Position numbers and translations under genes: made by a program. A DNA stretch of 5,027 nucleotides from an uncultured Rubrobacteraceae bacterium (lineage in GTDB: Bacteria; Actinomycetota; Rubrobacteria; Rubrobacterales; Rubrobacteraceae). The notes beneath the pieces are model-generated. The model was not told where the DNA came from and ran no database searches. It saw nothing but the letters and a program-made list of their open reading frames with translations. Of this stretch, positions 3,777 to 5,027 are shown one piece after another (position 1 is the stretch's first letter; each line of letters opens with the position of its first letter). Location of the stretch: contig CADCUW010000331.1 in NCBI GenBank assembly GCA_902805985.1, positions 1-5,027 on the forward strand, written 5' to 3'.

Positions 3777-4853
3777 TCACGAACTGCGGATGGGCGTCGG
3801 GTGTAGCGGTACGATCACCTCGACCCGCGTTCCCCCTAGTTGGGACGGGCCGATCCTGCAGGTGCCGCCCGCTAGCGCCGCCCTCTCTGCCATGAAGTCG
3901 AGCCCGCCTGCGCCTCTTTGCCGGGCGTCCTCCGCGCCTAAACCCGTCCCGTCGTCCTCGACCACGCCGACGGCCTCCTCCCCGTTGACGCGCACCCGCA
4001 CCGCCAACCGTTCGCCTCCCGAGTGGGCGAGGGCGTTGCGCACCGCCTCGCGCAGGATCAGAAACATCTGCTCCTGCGCCTCGGGCGGGATCGCAGACTC
4101 GTCGCCCTCGACGCCGACCTCGTGGGCGACCCACGGCGGGGCGATGTCCCTAAAGAGGTCGGACAGTGCCGCACGCAGCCCCCCCTCGACCTCGGCCGCG
4201 CTCAGCACACGGGAGAGGTCCCGGGTGGCCTCCAGCGTCTCCCTGGTAGCCCGCTTGGCGAGCTCCATCTTCTCCGCCGCCTTCCCCGGCTCGCGTCCCT
4301 CGTAGAACTCGTGGAGTTCCAGGCTCTGGTGCACGAACGCCATCGATTGGGCCACGCGGTCGTGCAGTTCGCGGCCTATCCTCCTCTGCTCGCGCGCCCG
4401 GGCTTCGTGCAGGCGGCGGCTCTCGCGCTCCTCCTCGTAGAGCCTTCGGGCGGTGACCTCCTCGTGGGCGACCACAGCCCGCGGCGGCCCCGACCCCGGC
4501 AGCCGCGTCACCCTCCCCACAAACCAGCGCCGCCTGTCGGGGTCGTGGCACGGGTACTCCAGCTCGAAGCTCGTTCTCTGGCCACGGAGCACCTCCCTTA
4601 TCCCCGCGGCGAAGGCGGCAGCCCACTCGGAGTCAGGGCCCGTGGCCGCGTCGCAGGCCTCCAGGTAGTTAACCCCTTCGGAGACCTTGGCCGGGTCGCC
4701 CCCGTTGGCCCGAGCGAAACCCATCCAGGCTTCGTTGGCGAAGACGATGGCGCCCGAGCCTTCGATGACGGCCACGTTCGCCGAGAGGCCGTCCACGACC
4801 AAGCGGGCGAACCGGTCATAAGCGCTATCCGTGTTGCCTCCAGTAGGATGCAT
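3777..4853 (-). CDS. Soluble PAS-domain sensor histidine kinase (HisKA_3/NarX-DegS type)
   Basis: The 358-residue protein has a PAS domain at about residues 15-135 (VAVIEGSGAIVFANEAWMGFA is the typical first strands), a charged helical linker (135-155), and a HisKA_3 dimerisation domain with EQRRIGRELHDRVAQSMAF, where His164 is the predicted phosphorylation site. A HATPase_c domain follows at about 225-352: N-box around Glu269 and Asn273 (LREAVRNALAHS), G1 box VEDDGTGLG (298-306) and G2 box GAGGLDFMAERA (314-325). There are no membrane segments or signal peptide, so it senses a cytoplasmic cue or cofactor through PAS. HisKA_3 kinases normally pair with NarL-type regulators, making the convergent neighbour a plausible partner, although that regulator lacks the acceptor Asp. 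The ATG at 4853 is the first start after an in-frame TAA; its Shine-Dalgarno is weak (AAG only), so a slightly later start is possible. Confidence 0.93.
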   Translation of the reverse strand: MHPTGGNTDSAYDRFARLVVDGLSANVAVIEGSGAIVFANEAWMGFARANGGDPAKVSEGVNYLEACDAATGPDSEWAAAFAAGIREVLRGQRTSFELEYPCHDPDRRRWFVGRVTRLPGSGPPRAVVAHEEVTARRLYEEERESRRLHEARAREQRRIGRELHDRVAQSMAFVHQSLELHEFYEGREPGKAAEKMELAKRATRETLEATRDLSRVLSAAEVEGGLRAALSDLFRDIAPPWVAHEVGVEGDESAIPPEAQEQMFLILREAVRNALAHSGGERLAVRVRVNGEEAVGVVEDDGTGLGAEDARQRGAGGLDFMAERAALAGGTCRIGPSQLGGTRVEVIVPLHPTPIRSS

Positions 4854-5024
4854 CGCTGCTTATTATCCACCATTCACCAGAGTACGTGGAAGGCTCATTT
4901 TCGGAACCCCATATCCAATATCCTGCACGAGCTAAACCCCAACCGGCCTCAGAGGGGCGGTTGCTGGGAAGCTAGGGAGGAGACAACCACAACATCTAGC
5001 GGTAGCGCATAAGGATGCGGGAAA
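4854..5024. other. Intergenic region upstream of the kinase with a stem-loop
   Basis: This 171-bp stretch is less GC-rich than its surroundings and carries no gene. CAACCG (4940-4945) and CGGTTG (4958-4963) form a stem whose loop can add CCT/AGG pairs. GCTAG (4971-4975) and CTAGC (4996-5000) form a looser inverted repeat. ATATCC occurs twice in tandem around 4909-4921. It probably holds the kinase promoter (leftward) and possibly one for a rightward gene, but I cannot place -35/-10 boxes with confidence. Confidence 0.4.
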
Positions 5025-5027
5025 ATG
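5025..5027 (+). CDS. Possible start codon of a rightward gene cut by the window edge
   Basis: The window ends in ATG, preceded by AAGGA (5011-5015) with a 9-nt spacer. This looks like a translation start for a gene to the right, divergent from the kinase. With a single codon visible nothing can be said about the product, and an ATG at 5015 in another frame is an alternative. Confidence 0.25.

Noticed and set aside
4023..5012. A 329-codon open frame antisense to the kinase
   Set aside because: It lies opposite the clear HisKA_3 kinase, shows no motif of its own, and is the usual long antisense frame of a high-GC gene.
1..5027. CRISPR array, tRNA or rRNA
   Set aside because: No regularly spaced repeats beyond the two- and three-unit tandem repeats described, and no cloverleaf or rRNA-like sequence seen on either strand.

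Overview
The window is high-GC DNA with strong GC3 bias, good Shine-Dalgarno sequences, GTG starts and an actinobacterial style of regulators (NarL/LuxR response regulator, HisKA_3 kinase, TetR, AbrB-type VapB). This suggests an actinomycete. A Rubrobacter-like lineage is my best guess from protein style, but no rRNA or marker gene confirms it. I see no rRNA, tRNA or CRISPR.

Layout, left to right: (1) 1-199, minus: the N-terminal part of a VapB-type antitoxin that runs off the left edge, with an inverted repeat overlapping its likely -10 box. (2) 240-777: about 540 bp without a credible gene, holding a 145-bp MITE-like element with near-perfect 19-bp terminal inverted repeats (561-705). (3) 778-1290, minus: a secreted protein of twelve RTX-type nonapeptides with a Sec signal peptide. 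(4) 1349-2738: a module bounded by two inverted copies of a 53-bp repeat (52/53 identical). Inside are a VOC/glyoxalase-fold gene (minus) and a TetR regulator (plus), divergent around a perfect 17-bp palindromic operator. (5) 2740-2829: a short, fully GC3-biased reading frame starting at the outer edge of the right repeat, likely the 3' end of a disrupted gene, followed by three 12-bp repeats and a hairpin. (6) 2977-3666, plus: a NarL-type response regulator with Gln at the usual phosphoacceptor position. (7) 3777-4853, minus: a soluble PAS-HisKA_3-HATPase histidine kinase converging on it. (8) 4854-5027: upstream region with a stem-loop, and possibly the first codon of a plus-strand gene at the right edge.

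How the genes may work together: the VOC/TetR pair looks like a self-contained, ligand-induced detoxification or resistance module. Its bounding repeats and the adjacent gene remnant suggest it was inserted or inverted as a unit, although no transposase is present. The kinase and response regulator are neighbours and plausible partners, but they are convergent rather than co-transcribed, and the regulator lacks its phosphorylation site, so ordinary phosphotransfer between them is doubtful. The left end (TA antitoxin, MITE-like repeat) and the cassette make the first 2.9 kb look like accessory or rearranged DNA.
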